Assembly: GCF_000002235.5 (NCBI RefSeq)
Contig: NW_022145609.1
Location: 38,870,630-38,934,629 of the forward strand
Direction: 5' to 3'
DNA from: Strongylocentrotus purpuratus
Lineage: Eukaryota > Echinodermata > Echinoidea > Camarodonta > Strongylocentrotidae
DNA length: 64,000 bases
Shown: in pieces, positions 1 to 13,102 of the stretch
How the letters are laid out: every line of letters begins with the position of its first letter
How positions within the stretch are numbered: the first letter of the stretch is position 1
Notes under the pieces: generated by a model
What the model was told of the DNA's origin: nothing
Databases searched by the model: none
The model's input: only the letters and a program-made list of their open reading frames with translations
Translations under genes and position numbers: made by a program

Positions 1-45
1 TGTAGTAGTAGTATACTAGTAGTAGTAGTAGTAGTAGTAGTAGTA
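1..45. repeat. (TAG)n microsatellite
   Basis: The window opens in a TAG/GTA trinucleotide run with one interruption near position 12. It probably continues to the left of the window. The rest of 46-349 shows no exon-like signal and reads as the intron ahead of the next exon. Confidence 0.85.
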
Positions 46-349
46 GACTGATATCTGGATATGGGCAGCCAGGGCAGGACTTATTTTGCATAAATCCAAG
101 CCGGTTAATGCTGGTAACTTTTAATTATCTAGTCAGGTAACTAACTAAACGGTAGATCTGCATGCTGCTACCATCTTTGGTGGTTATTATTATGTTATGA
201 TGCATTTCGTGGTCACAGGCAGTGGATATATGCAGCCATAATGCAGTATAAACAGCCATTAATCATTAGGGTCTATGCGAGAAAACTGTAGATCTAGATT
301 CAAATTTATTATACAAATTTTACCATTACAATTTCTTTTTCTTTTCCAG

Positions 350-3300
350 ATGCAGATGTGGAATCGGCTGAAGAAGGCAGTCTTCAGTCTGCACCTCCAA
401 GAAAGATGCTGCGATCGAGTCTTTCCCCTACGAAAGGTCGGCATGTCCTGCCAGCAGAATGCATTGTATGCAGAAAGATTCAATGGAAGACTAGTAAACT
501 TACAGGCAAGAGATTCAAGGTCCCCGTTTCTAGGTGCGAACAGGTTTCAGCTACAAAGTTCCTGAAGGCAGCTGAGATGCGGCAACACACCCGCATCCTC
601 ATGCAGATCCGCGGAAAGGATATGGTAGCTATAGAGCTACAATATCACAAAAGTTGTTACCAGGACTTCACCTCCTGTCTGCGCCGAGCAGAGAGAGCTG
701 CAACAAGTACCGACACTGATGATCTCTTCACTCCCACTTACAACTGTTTGTGTGATCTGATAAGGAGGAGGATTGTGAAAGACAAAGAGGTGCTCAGACT
801 CAAGGACTTGCATCGTTCCTTCGTTAAGGCAGGTTTGAGAAACGAAGGAGTGGACTTGTCATCATACCAGACCAAGAAACTGAAACAGCGACTACAAGTA
901 ACATTCCCTCAGCTCATATTCGTGTCCCCGCAGAGACAGAATGAAAGTGAGATTGTGATGGTTGGTGACATGGAGGCATCATCACTTGCTGAGCACGCTG
1001 TACAGCAAGATCAAGCAACTAGCACATCATTCAGTGAAGAGTCTGCCTCAGATGAAGAATCAGCTGCCATGTCCAGATCATCAACAAACCCAGGGCCCCA
1101 ACAACTATTAATGCTCTACCATGCATCCCAGGTATTTTGAGACTTTTATTTCATAAATTTAGTTCTCAATTATTTGAGAGTGTATTCTCATTATTTTACT
1201 GTTCATTGTAATTGCTACTCAAGTTTTTTCAAATTTGTTATATAGTGAAAACATATGTATATATTTTACTTTTGGTTGGGGGGGGGGGGGGGCTGCTCCT
1301 TTCAGTTGGTGTTTATCTTCTTTTCTTCTTTTTTTTTTTATCTAACAGCTATATTGTTATCAATTTGTACACTGGATATTACATACATAACAACCTCTAA
1401 TTATTTTGGCGTTTCTTTCAAAACTACTTTTTATTTTTTGTATTTCATGTACATGTATTATTTTATTTTATATATGTTTTTATTTCCATTAGTAATTTTT
1501 TTCCCTCTTGTCTTTTGTTAACACAGATCCTGAAAGCTGCTGTCAAAACTGCCTGTACCAGATGTAAGGAGCAAGAGCAGTGGCCCCCAACATCACCTGA
1601 CCTGACCCCAGAAGCAGCTAAAGAAGCAATCCCTTCCATACTCTTCAACTTTCTCTCCTGGGTTGTAAACTCGACTAATGAGCCAGAGGTCAATAAGCTT
1701 GTAGATGTAAGTGTAGAGGATGAAAGAAAGTTATTATCTATGTGTCAGGATGTTATGTACATGTCTTGTAAAGGTAGTATAATTCTCCCCAAACATTCTT
1801 CTTTAGCCATGACCGTGAGACACATGACCGGCTCTGCAAGGCTGATTGGAATACTCAATGGGTTTGGGCATTGTAGCAGTCATTCCATGGTACTTGAGCA
1901 TGACACTGCACTTGCAGAACAGCAGCTGAATAGAGGTGAAGATGTGCTCCCTGAAGGTGTCAAGCCATGCCTTACAACTTTGGTGTGGGACAACAACGAC
2001 TTCTCTGAGGAAACTCTATCAGGAAAAGGCACGACCCACATAACAACAGGCATCCTCATTCAGCATCAAAAGCATGTCCCTGTTCCTGATCAAGATCAAG
2101 ATAATCAAACGCATAAGCAGAGCCTACCAAGAACACACAAGAGATCCATCAAAACACCCACAGCAGACTTGACCCCATACTTCGGAATGCTAAAGAATGG
2201 GCCTGAACCATTTGGACAGCATATTGCTGTAAAGGAGGAAGTCTATCATGATATCCAGGAGAAGCCAAGGAAACTGGATTCTGCATTTAGGCTGTCAAGG
2301 ATACCTCATCGTTTCGGTAGCCTATTACCAAGCTGGACAGGTTACAACACACAACTAAGCTGTTCCACAAATTTGGCGTCCAACATCTTCTATCTCCCAT
2401 CCATTGATGCCTCCCCAACTCAAAAGGATACGATCAATACCATACTTCACAAGAGCGTGAAGATAGGCACAATTTTGCAACAGGATACAGTGGTGATAGT
2501 ATGTGACCAAGCCATCTACAGTAAGGCTCAGCAGATAAGATGGAAGGATCCACACCTCTCTGCAAGGACTGTTGTAAGAATGGGAGATTTTCATACTACC
2601 ATGAACTTTCTTGCATGCATTGGTAAACGGTTTAAGGATGGCGGTCTGCAGGACATCATAATTGAAAGTGGCCTTATTGCAACAGGTTCAGTGAATGGTG
2701 TGTTGTCAGGACATCATTTCAACAGGAGTCTTCGGGCACATAAGCTTCTCTGTGAAGCTATGGAACGCCTGCGATGGCTCAGTTTCATGAAGACTCTTCC
2801 TGATGAGCAGCAGGAGGAAGCATCTGACGTTCTCTTGAAGATGCATACAACTTTCCCGTCTTCAGATCACAGGAAAGTGATTGAGGGTGAACAGTTTGAG
2901 GCCCTGCTTGATGAGTACTCCCTCTTCATTGAGACTCAGTCCTCAAGACCCACTTTTGCATTCTGGTCCTCTTACATCGAGATGGTCGAGTCTTTGCTTC
3001 TTTTCAACAGAGCAACAAAGGAGGGCAATTGGCCTCTGCACTTGTCTGCAGCCCGAAGTCTTCTCCCTTGGTTTTTTGCTTATGACCATTTGAACTATTC
3101 TCGGTATATGTCTGCATACTGGCTTGAGATGCACATGCTGCCCGTGACTCATCCTTCAATAGCTGAAGCATTTCTTGAAGGTGATTTTGTGGTTCACCGC
3201 CAAACTGCCCACGGCTTTTCAGGAATAGCAGGTGATCAGATGATAGAACAGACTGTCAACAGGGATACCAAGTCAAGAGGAGGAGTCATTGGATATAGTA

Positions 3301-5270
3301 CCAGTCGGAGCTATTTCCATCGATGGCTGCTTTCACATCACCTTAAAGCTGCCATTCAGCGGCAGTGTGAAGAATTGGCTGGGAAGTCGCCTTCTTCAAC
3401 AGAGTTGAAAGATCTGCAAGCCTCCCGTGTGAAGAAGGACAATAGTGACATACAAGCCATCTGTGACACTATACATAGTATGGTCAATCCATTTGAGAAC
3501 CAAGGAAACGATCTTCTCCACATTTCATCTGGGGTCATTGCAAGTGATGCATTGAAGAACGACCTCCTTCAGGCAAAGTCTTTGGGACAGGCTGCTGCGG
3601 AAGTGTTCATAACAGAACGTCTACAGCAAGGGTCTACAGAATTCCATGCACCTTTGAAGCAGCAGCAGCTCAAGACTTTCTCCAAAGCAACATCCAAGCC
3701 ATCAAAAGGAAAGGTTTCTCAAGGATTGTTAAAACAAGATCGGAGTTTATTTGCCAGGCTAGCAATAGTTTCAAAAGACAGGAAGCTTGACCTGAAGGAG
3801 CTGATGGTATACAATCTCAATGAAAGTCCCTTGGCATTGTCAAATGGATGTGGGGGGATGGTGAAAACCAATAAAGCAAGCCTGATGCGACACCTAGAAT
3901 CTTCAGTTCAGCCTTCACCAGTTCTCGAGTCCATTCCAAAACATGTGGTGTGGGTTGTGGATGGAATGGCTCTCATCCAGGAGCTTTCGAGTAGGATAAA
4001 CTCACTGTCGACATTTGGGGATTTGGCAACATGCATTCTTGATAAGGTTGTAACTTTGGCCACGAACATGTATTCGGATACTGTTCATCTTGTAACAGAT
4101 CGATATCCGCCCGTATCCATCAAGAATGCTGAAAGGGGGGCAAGAGCATCTGGAGGAATGCAACGGATAAAGATTTTCAGTGTGGACCAAGCCATCCCTT
4201 CTCAGTGGAAGAAATATATGACACACAGTCAAAACAAGGAAGAACTTGTACAATTCTTATTTCAGACTTGGTCCAACACCCACCCAGATAAGTTCAGAAA
4301 TGTCAAAGTGTTCTTTGCACATGCGTCACAATGCCATGCCTTTTACAGCACATCTGGTAAGCTTGTAGTGGAGGAAGTACCAGAATTGACTGCAGATCAT
4401 GAAGAAGCTGATACCAGACTTCTTCTCCACTGTGAATATGCATCACAGCACCAGGCATCAAGCTCCCAAGTAACCAGCTCAGTCATCATTAGAAGTCCTG
4501 ATACCGATGTTTTTGTTGTGGCTGTAGGTCTTTCAGGTGTAATGAACAGCAGAGTTCTCTTTCACACTGGTAGGGGGAACTTGTCTCGTACAATCGATGT
4601 AACAGCAGTCCATAATCATTATGGCAAAGATGTTTCTGAAGCTCTCATTGGCTTGCATATCTTCACTGGCTGTGATTCCGTCAGTGCATTTTATGGCAAA
4701 GGGAAATCGAAAGCTCTGAAATTGATGCTTTCTGATGAAGAATATCAATCCACATTCAAAAGTTTGGGCCAGTCTTTTGATGTGTCTCCACAGTTGAGTA
4801 AAGGACTTGAGCAATTCGTCTGCAGTCTCTACTCGGGAAAGCAGGGTTTGGATGATGTGAATTTGCTTAGGTACAACATGTTCCGGATGGATTGCAAGTT
4901 TGAATCATCGCTTCCTCCGAATCAAGACTCTCTTCTGCTACACATTAAAAGAGCAAACTATCAAGCTGCAATTCACAGAAGATCACTCCAGCAATTTATC
5001 GGGGAAGGAAACCCGACAGAGCACGGCTGGGTTATGGAGAATGGAGAGTTGGTCATCAAGTGGAGCACTTTGCCACCGGCTCCCAACCACCTTACCGCTG
5101 CAGTCAAGTGTAAATGCAAAAAGGGAAAATGCCACACTAAGCAATGTGAGTGCGTAAAAAACAAGATCACTTGTACGGATCTGTGTAAGTGTATAGAATG
5201 TACCAATCAAGCTGCAGAAAAAGATGCAGAAGATGATTTCGGAGATGATGATCTCTCTGACTGGGAATAG
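350..5270 (+). CDS. 5'-partial two-exon gene: FEN1/XPG-like nuclease-type protein with C-terminal CXC cluster
   Basis: Exon A is 350-1131: a strong acceptor (pyrimidine tract then CAG at 347-349) leads to an open frame that ends at a CAG|GTATTT donor. Exon B is 1527-5270, after acceptor ACACAG, in the same phase 0, stopping at TAG 5268-5270. The start codon must lie upstream of the window. Visible protein is about 1,500 residues. Exon A has a candidate zinc site (Cys codons 460-462 and 469-471, then His-x2-Cys in YHKSCY near 646-657). Exon B carries, in FEN1/XPG order, VVDGMAL (Asp 3960-3962), TDRYPP (4098-4110), HEEADTRLLLH (4398-4430), SPDTDVFVV (from 4494) and TGCDSVSAFYGKGK (from about 4662). 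These match the acidic active-site positions and helix-hairpin segment of that family. The C-terminus (5108-5201) has a CxC-x4-C-x4-CxC-x6-C-x3-CxC-x2-C cluster of CXC/tesmin type, then an acidic tail. Similar proteins are, from memory, multicopy in marine animals; their function is unknown to me. Nuclease activity is inference. Confidence 0.85.
1132..1526 (+). other. intron of the nuclease-like gene
   Basis: GTATTT donor and ACACAG acceptor bound a 395-bp AT-rich segment with a poly-G run at about 1279-1292 and pyrimidine-rich 3' half. Removing it keeps phase 0 between the two long open frames. ORFs predicted across it are chance. Confidence 0.8.
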
Positions 5271-7590
5271 GCATTTGGGTGTGAAGGTGCCATGAATAAA
5301 CTAATGATTTGAGGAGCAGTCAAGTTGTATTCATGAGTGCAGTAAAGGGAATGATCACCATGTAAACATTCAAATGAAATGAAGTCATCAATCAAGTTAT
5401 TTCTTCTTCAAATTTAATGCAAGAAGTGAATAACATTTATCTTTCCTGGAAATTGTCAAGGAATGATATTAGTTTTAGTGTTATATTTTGCAATGTTAAA
5501 TTATGATACATAAAACATGTAAGAAGGCTTACACATGTACATTCCCAGCAAAGACTGATTGTATTTTGATTCTGAAACATCTAATATACTGTTTGTGCAA
5601 TCTTCTTAAATTGTGTCAGTGTACATGTATATGATTGAAATACAAAACTTAACAATATTTGGTATTCTAAAGATGCAAGAAAGAAAAAAAGAAAAGAAAA
5701 CAATATCTTGGAGATTCAACTTGTAATTTCTTGTATAGTATTATATTATGTAATCATGTTGTGCAGTTTCATCCTGTTCTAGTAGAAAAGTTCACTCGTG
5801 CTATGAGTGTTTTTTTTTTGACAGAGCAGAAAGGTTTTATTTGGTTGTTTATCATGAATATGGTTACCTACATGTACTACATGTATTTACATAACTATCA
5901 GTTAGTCATTAGTGAAGTTGATGAAAGAGTTTTAAGAGTGAAATTCTAATTTTAGAATATCACAAGAAGACGACAAATCCTTGAAGATTTAGCTCATACG
6001 ATTATTTTGTTAATATTTTTGTATAGTTATATATCAATATGAGCTATTGTTGCGCAGAGTGTCGTCCTGATCCAGTTTTAAAGTTTAGCCTTAGTTTTGG
6101 TTATTTCTTTTTCTTTTCCTTTGACAGAGCTCTGATACTGTTCTACGAAGTAGAATATTTAGTACTTCATGTTTATTGTCATCCTTTACAAGTACAGTAA
6201 AGTATAGTATGTGTCTTATAAAATGCAGGATGCTTTTCAACGGAATACGTGTAGTGACTAAAATACTGCAAAATGATATTTTAGAGAAGTCATTCAGATT
6301 GGCTTACTAGTATTCTGTTTGCTATAAGAAGAAATTTTGTCTTTTCATTGTTTATCACAACTATGATTATGGACATTACTGTCATTTAGTGAAGTCGGTG
6401 AAAGCATTTTAAGAGTGAAATGCCTCAATGAAGATGAGATATTTTTTATTTTCATTACATACAAATGTATGACATTATAAACCAGTCACACATTGCACAA
6501 AGAGCCCCATGGCTGTAAAGTACATGAATTATATAGTGATCCTTTCAATACTACTTTTAAAATATGTAAAGATGTTAAGTGTTTTTTTTCTTAATGATAA
6601 ACATGTAATTTAAATTTGGATCTAATTAGAAAACATTAATCCTGTGTCATTATGATGTCAAGCTAATATATTAGTAGAATTCTACAAGCGTAAATATGCC
6701 ATTTAAACATGGTCTCATTTTTGCTCTCGTTCTTCCATTCTACAAATAAGTGAAGCATTTTGGAATTTAATGATATGAATATACTGTAAGATGCTTATCG
6801 ATCATTTAAATTACTTAAGATACCGTTGAAGTTGTTGTTTCAAAGAACTCAGTATGTAGGTGTATCATCTCATTATACTTACAAACCATCATACGGTGAT
6901 AGAAGAAATTAAAGTTCATGTACATACTGGAGTCATAAAACCCGAGATTAAAGAAATGCAATGTACCTATTTACATAATGGTTTATCATGAATTACATGT
7001 ACATCATTATAGTATATAATTTGAAGTCATCAATCAAATTTATATAAAAGTTGAATGAACCAAAATCATGTGTCAAAATGTTTATTTCAATGTACTTTAA
7101 GGAGAAACCCCCAAATAGCAATGGTGAAATGTATGTATGTGGCTGTGATGAATGATAAACACCTATGTTTTGTGCATTTAGATATGAGTGTGCGTGTTGG
7201 GATGATTGGTCAACAGTGGCGAACGAGCGTGAGTCCAGTTAGACAACTAGGCCATAAAGTAATGGGGGGGGGGGGGGGGGGTGTCATGTTATGTTCATTC
7301 TATGTTGCATTTCCCTCTTCTGTTTTCTGTCTATCTTCCACTCTTAACATTTTCTCACGTTTTTGTTTTTCAATATGTTTAAGGAAAGGGAGGGTTATTT
7401 GCACGAGCCCTTCCATTTTTGCTGGTAGCTATGCCAAAGTTGATTGATTTTTTAACTGAAGTTGCATATGTATTGGAATGTATGAATGTTTTTTGAATTA
7501 TTTTTAAGGTGGTTGCTGTCCTATGAATAAATGTGCTAAACCATAGTGTATATGTTGCAGGATGATTTGAAAAATGACATTTTGTATCAT
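5271..7590 (+). other. probable 3' untranslated region and downstream flank
   Basis: AT-rich DNA after the stop codon with no coding signal. AATAAA occurs at 5295-5300 and again at 7526-7531; either could end the transcript. A diverged direct repeat of about 45 bp (shared words AGTGAAGT and TTTTAAGAGTGAAAT) is present at 5903-5945 and 6386-6421. A poly-G run of about 19 lies at 7263-7281. No other structure was recognised. Confidence 0.45.
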
Positions 7591-10500
7591 TGTAATCAGT
7601 GACATAGATAAGGGGGGAATGGGGGATATTCCTTTTCCCTCATGACAAGGTAAATTTTAAAAAGATCAGAGGGACAAGGAAAAGAAAGAAGATAATAGGA
7701 CCACCTCCCACACTACAATATTTGGCCTTAATTTTGCATTTCATTCCCAAGTAAACTTGATGCCCTACCAAACATGATGCCCGTGCCCCCTTTGGTTGCA
7801 GGAAATATACTTGCATCTCGTTGCGATGTTCATTATTGAATTGAATTGCTGAGAAAAAATAATACAAATACTGCTGATTATATTTTTTTCATTTTCTTTT
7901 ATTCAACTACTGTAAGAGAACATACAAAATCAAATGACATCATTTTTTTCCTAAAATCTGACAATGAAGGAAATTTCCAACCCCCCCCCCCCCCCCCACG
8001 AGCATAGGAATTTCATTTTACATCAAACCTAAATTTAAAATAGGTAAAAGGAAACTCACTTGCTTACACATTGACTATTCTAGACAAGTTAACAACTTTT
8101 TACAAAATGCCTGAGAAAATCCTACTTTTTTTCAAATTATTGACATGATAACATGATGATCCAAACGACAGAATGCTTTCTAAATCTCAGAATTTCTTTT
8201 TCAAAGCTATTTGATGTACATTTGTATATTAAAAAGGTTAGATACTAAATTCAAGATTATTATTTGAATAACTTGGTGCATTTTGGCAGGAATGTTAAAA
8301 AAAGACACAGAAAAGAGTACATGGGACTGTAGTGGAAATTTTACACAAAATAGGCATACAAAAATGCTTTTATCTTCGTTATATGCCTTATTTAGGGATG
8401 GAGACATTCATAATTGGTTTTAGCACCTTCCATTACCCCTATATAGAGTGTTTTCGTGTGGTTGCATGAGGTGCCCCACGAAAATTGAAAACTAGCCACA
8501 TTTTTCGCCTCCATCCCATGGTCTAAAAAGTTTTCAGATGTTTTCAGAAGTTTCCAGAAGTATCCAGAGTAATTCATCAATCTCACACATTTTAAACTCC
8601 CTAATCTCCCACCCCCCCCCCCCCCCCCCCGGAAAAAAACACCTTGTGGCTATAAACAGGGCTTATTACAAACCTGTTGAGTACCTGCTAACTACATGTA
8701 GGTACACATAAGTATGTGCACACATTCCCCTACTGTCTCTTATCTACTAACATCATATCTGAAGAATTGAACTTGTCAGTTTTTAACGATACTATGCAAA
8801 TGACCATGGCTTCGAGGGTACGGTTTAAAGTGTGCAGACGAACCTGTCTATAAAGACAAAAAAAGGAAAACAAAAAGTGACCACTGTACAAACATTCTTT
8901 TCTTAAGGGAGGCAAAATATATGGTCACTATAGACAGGTGGTCTTTATAGAGAGGGATCACAAAGACAGATTTTGAGTGTCATTTGTACCGGTATGTACA
9001 GTGTATTGGAGTAAACCTTTGCAAATACAGTGATTTTTGGCAAGGAAAGGGTTAACATATAGTAGGTACACAACAATGAAAACCTCTTGATACATAACGA
9101 TCATTCCCTCTACATCACTTTGCCTCAACATCTCACTATAAGGCCCAAACTGAGGTTTCGCTTTCATTGTAAACACGCCTTTGATAAATGACAAACGTTT
9201 CATACCGGCAATCAGGGGGTTAAATACTAGGGGGGAGATTCTCGGCTGTACTGCTGCACGAGCGAACAAACATATCTCTTTTCTTGGATTGTGTAACATT
9301 CAAAACACCATGTTCTCAAGTGCGCCACTAACTTGGCAGCGTGCCAAAGCTGGGCACTCCTTCCTATCTGCGCCCCCTTGTGATTATTTGTAGACAAGAA
9401 GAATATATTTAACATAAATTACCATTTTAAGAACATGTAGATACATAGCAACGAATGCTTTCGGTACCCTTCTGCGTACAGTACATCTACAATGGCAATA
9501 CAAATACGTTACAGTTCAACAGTTTTCACAATTCCTTTTCTTAAATTTACAAGATCCAAATCAAACGCAAGTCTTGAGTAGCTTGATTGCCCTGGCAACA
9601 TGAATACATACAAACTTACGAAGTGACTGATAATGAAGTGTTACTGCTTTAATTAGGGCTGATAACAAATTAAAGGGGAAAGAGATGTAATCAATTTAAA
9701 AAGACGAGCTAAATCTTCTCGGCAAAGCAAACACTATAAGGGCGCAGGGGGGGGGGAGGGGGAGACGCATGGCCTCTTACACAACCAAATTTGACAAACC
9801 TTAAAACCTCATGAAGTACCAAATTAATGTATGTACCCCGAACTGTACCCCTGACAGCATTTTTTTGTAATCAAACTCCATAAGTACCCTGAATATGTGA
9901 CACCCTTTGTTATTTCTTTCTTTCTTTTTGTTGTGGTTGTGCCCCCTCCACCAAACCTTGACAGAGAATCATGATTCCTCCACTGAAAAGTGTTTATTGA
10001 ACAATGTTTGAGATTATATCAAATTTAATAGATGAGATTATGGCCCTTGAGATGAAACAACTTTACAAAAGAAAACTGACCATTGAGGGTACCGGTATAC
10101 GTACAACAGGAACTGTCTTGAGGGAGTGTATGGTCTGCAAATTGCTTGCAACTGCCATATGATAATGATCAAGAAATATGATATTTTCAGCCAAGTGAAG
10201 TCCATTAATAAAAAAGGATGCACATTTTCCCCAGGTCATATGAAAATGACCTTACCATATACCATAGAGCATCCACAATAACACCAGTCCAAGGACCGGT
10301 CTAGTATTCTGTCAAGGTGGAGGGGGGGGGGGCACCTTTCTTAAAAAACTTTTGACAAGCCATGTCAACAAAATTGTGGAGCGGGCAGATTTTTTCATCA
10401 TATTTTAATGTATGCTAGTGAAGGGGCATGGGCTGGTTGCCCCCCCCCCCTTCCTCCTTTGCTTCCTTAAGTCAACTAAATATGGCCATGAGCTTTTATT

Positions 10501-10603
10501 TGATTAAATTACTTTATTACCTATTATCCCATTCATAATGCATAATTAATGGTTTAGGGAATTCCAAGCGTCACCATTTTCCAAGAACCATTACACCACT
10601 TAA
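7591..10603. other. non-coding stretch with poly-C/G runs
   Basis: No exon recognised on either strand. Poly-C runs of about 17-20 lie at 7981-7997 and 8611-8630, shorter G/C runs near 9747, 10321 and 10441. If UHRF1 continues leftwards from 15963 this is intronic. A CAGTGACATAGATAAGGGG word at 7598 resembles the left end of poly-G hAT MITEs but no matching right end was seen. Confidence 0.5.
8835..8957. mobile_element. decayed mariner-like MITE fragment
   Basis: Words CCTGTCTATAAAGAC, GACCACTGTACAAA, GGTCACTATAGACAGG and GGTCTTTATAGAG match, in degenerate form, the body of the CAGTCAAACCTGTCT family seen intact at 57927-58112. The termini are lost, so the limits are approximate. Confidence 0.4.
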
Positions 10604-10802
10604 AAACCACTTTCTATACCACTTGGCACGAATTTAATGTGATACAGAAATATTTTTCTTGACTATAACCATCTTTTGAAATCAGGGGCAGAACCAGGGA
10701 GTGAAAACTGCTTTCTATACAACTTGGCAGTCATTCAATAAAGCAATCAATTTTATCTTGACTAATCATCTTTTTGAATCTAGGGCAAAACCAGGGAGTA
10801 TG
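10604..10802. repeat. two-copy tandem duplication (~97 bp unit)
   Basis: Two consecutive diverged copies share CTTTCTATAC(C/A)ACTTGGCA, TTCTTGACTA/ATCTTGACTA and GGGGCAGAACCAGGGAGT / AGGGCAAAACCAGGGAGT. The second copy runs up to the poly-C tract. Non-coding. Confidence 0.7.
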
Positions 10803-10835
10803 AGCCTACGAGTGATATGTGCATCAACAGTCCCA

Positions 10836-10836
<1 letters not shown>

Positions 10837-10877
<41 letters not shown>
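10837..10877. repeat. 41-base poly-C tract
   Basis: An uninterrupted run of 41 C, the longest pure G/C homopolymer in the window. On the minus strand it is a G41 run able in principle to form G-quadruplexes. Exact length may be affected by sequencing. Confidence 0.85.
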
Positions 10878-11714
10878 ACACAAAAAATCTTCAACATGCT
10901 ACAACTGAAGTACACAAGTAATGGGTCATATTGTTTTCAAGAAAATCAATTATATTCAGATAACCAAACTCTTTTGTCAATGTTTTTAACTTCCCAAACG
11001 CCCACATAGTTGCTCTCAGCAGTGTAAGAGCTCACTCTTTTTATTACAATACTAATTTCAGTTGAAATGTACCCATGTTTTCCCAACATTCTGGCATACC
11101 TTTATGTGAGACAATAGATTTCACCCACAGTAGAGCACTTTGAAGCCTGGATACTTTTCATACTATACCTTAATTCAATCTGTTCTAAAATACTACAAAA
11201 AAGACCTAAATTGAATCACAAAGTTCACGCCTGTGAATCAATCGAGGCACCCGTTTTTGGAAACATTTCCTCTTTCTTTCTCAGAATAATTTTGTCCCTC
11301 CCCTTGGGCATTAAATTCCTCTCTCATCTCCATCAGCTTATGGCTTCAAAGTAAGTGACCTTTGACCTGACAAATCCATTGTTCCCATGGCAACATTGTA
11401 CATGGAGTGGAGTCATTGAACCTCAGCTTTTGTGAATAAGGGCCTCCCCCACGGGGGTCTTTAGTGAGATACACGGAGGGGGGAAAACTTTTGGTTCATT
11501 CTTAAACATGTGTATGCTTCTATTAAATGTTTGACAATGATATCAGAGCAAAAAAGCCAAAAGAATTCCAAACTACCGTTTTGGTAGCAAATTAAACGCA
11601 GTAATAAAGAAGTAGGAGAAAGGCTTGTATGACATCTGATGAAGACGAAGCTTTGATAATTACAGCAAGTTCTGATCAGTTTTTCAGTTTTTAAGCCAAG
11701 ACCTAATTTATAAC

Positions 11715-11935
11715 ATCCATAAATTTGAATACATTTACTTGATAAACCACTTCATGTAATCTATCCCGTTATCAAGAAAATGGCAATGCCTACATGTATG
11801 TCGTACTGAAAAACTGTACATTATTCTTGTTTTATGTCTCTCTCATACACTGGTGGGGAATCTTGTAGATCAATGGGCAGGAATATAATAATCTCTCAGA
11901 ATAAGCACAGTTATTTCTTGCGGTTAAGTTTCCTT
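11715..11935. repeat. ~200-bp dispersed repeat, copy 1
   Basis: Shares long stretches with 13103-13320 in direct orientation: ACTTGATAAAC.ACTTCA, GTTATCAAGAAAATGGC, TGGTGGGGAATCTTGTAG, ATGGGCA(G/A)GAATATAATA and TCTCTCAGAATAAG. No coding frame is conserved. Either a local duplication or two insertions of an unnamed repeat. Confidence 0.75.
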
Positions 11936-13102
11936 TATCTATATATGTGGAGGCCTAATCTTCAAAGCTTTCAATAATGTATCTTACAAATTAATTTGAC
12001 AACTCAATGTACATGTAGATCATACATTTGTTGTGTGAATAGGGAAAATAAACCTGCCTGCAAACCTGGGTTACAGGTGGGTTTGTCATACATGTAGAGC
12101 CTCTGCTACTTTCATTTTCATCGCCCATACAGCTATAAATGGCTTCATACCGACAATCAGAAATATTTGTGGGGTGAAACAAGCCCTTCCCAAATAAAAG
12201 CCCGGGACTTTGCACATTCTAACCGCAAAGAACAGGGAGCCATCCACAAATGGTTCCAATTTCAGTAAGATTTCAATAATGAAGAAGCACTGACTTCTGA
12301 GGGATAGTAGGGGATAAAATGGATGATATTTGACTGCATTTGTGAACGGTCCCCAACCTCCATTTGCACCCCCTCTCCATTTTATTAACTCAGGTCAAGG
12401 ATAGTCAACAATTGAATTCCAATACTAACTGAAGTTTCTGGTGTTATTGTCATATTTTTCCACTAGTGAATAATATCAGAGTTTTGCCGAATTTTGTACA
12501 AATGTCAAATAATATTCATCATCAACATTCAATACTCTTTGATTTCTTTTCTGGCTATATGAGTAGGTCAGTGTGAAAGAGAGATAAGAGAAAAGGAGAG
12601 GGAAAAGGGTGAAATCGCAGAATAAAATATGAATTGTATAGAGGGAAAAGGATAATAAGAGAATAACCATAGATTTGGCAGAAAACTATGAAAACTGTAC
12701 TCTTGAGTTGATAGCAGTATTTAGAATTTATTGAGGCAAATAATTCAAATAGAACTGTTTAGAACAGTGTTCACAAAATGCTTTTTTGTTTGCAAGAGCT
12801 CTTTTAGAATTTAGAATTTTAAGACTTTTAAAATCAATAACAAAACCTTTACTTTTCAATGAGGACAAATCATAGCTGAGAATTATATATTTGATTAAAA
12901 ATATATAACAGGGGAACAATTGTAACTAATTCATTTAAACATACTAAAAATATAGCAGTTGACAAATCTATATCATTTATGAGAAAACCTCCATCCCAGA
13001 AGAGCACCAACTTATTTAAATGCGATTTGCGTTCTGGCAATTGGAGTACAAAGGATAATAACAGGTGAATGAAATGCTTCATCACCACACACCCGGGAAG
13101 GA
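11936..13102. other. non-coding stretch between the two repeat copies
   Basis: AT-rich with scattered short ORFs lacking any recognisable motif. I see no exon, RNA gene or element with definable ends here. Confidence 0.5.

Noticed and set aside
2355..5210. ORFs in other frames over exon B
   Set aside because: Shadows of the long coding frame.
7055..7447. 130-codon plus ORF
   Set aside because: Includes poly-Gly from a G run, no motif, lies in probable 3' flank of the upstream gene.
7598..7860. Another poly-G hAT MITE starting CAGTGACATAGATAAGG
   Set aside because: Left-end resemblance only; no matching right end or target duplication found.
8958..9299. 113-codon minus ORF, considered as a UHRF1 exon
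   Set aside because: No similarity to UHRF1 domains (Ubl remainder, TTD, PHD, SRA, RING) and no convincing splice sites.
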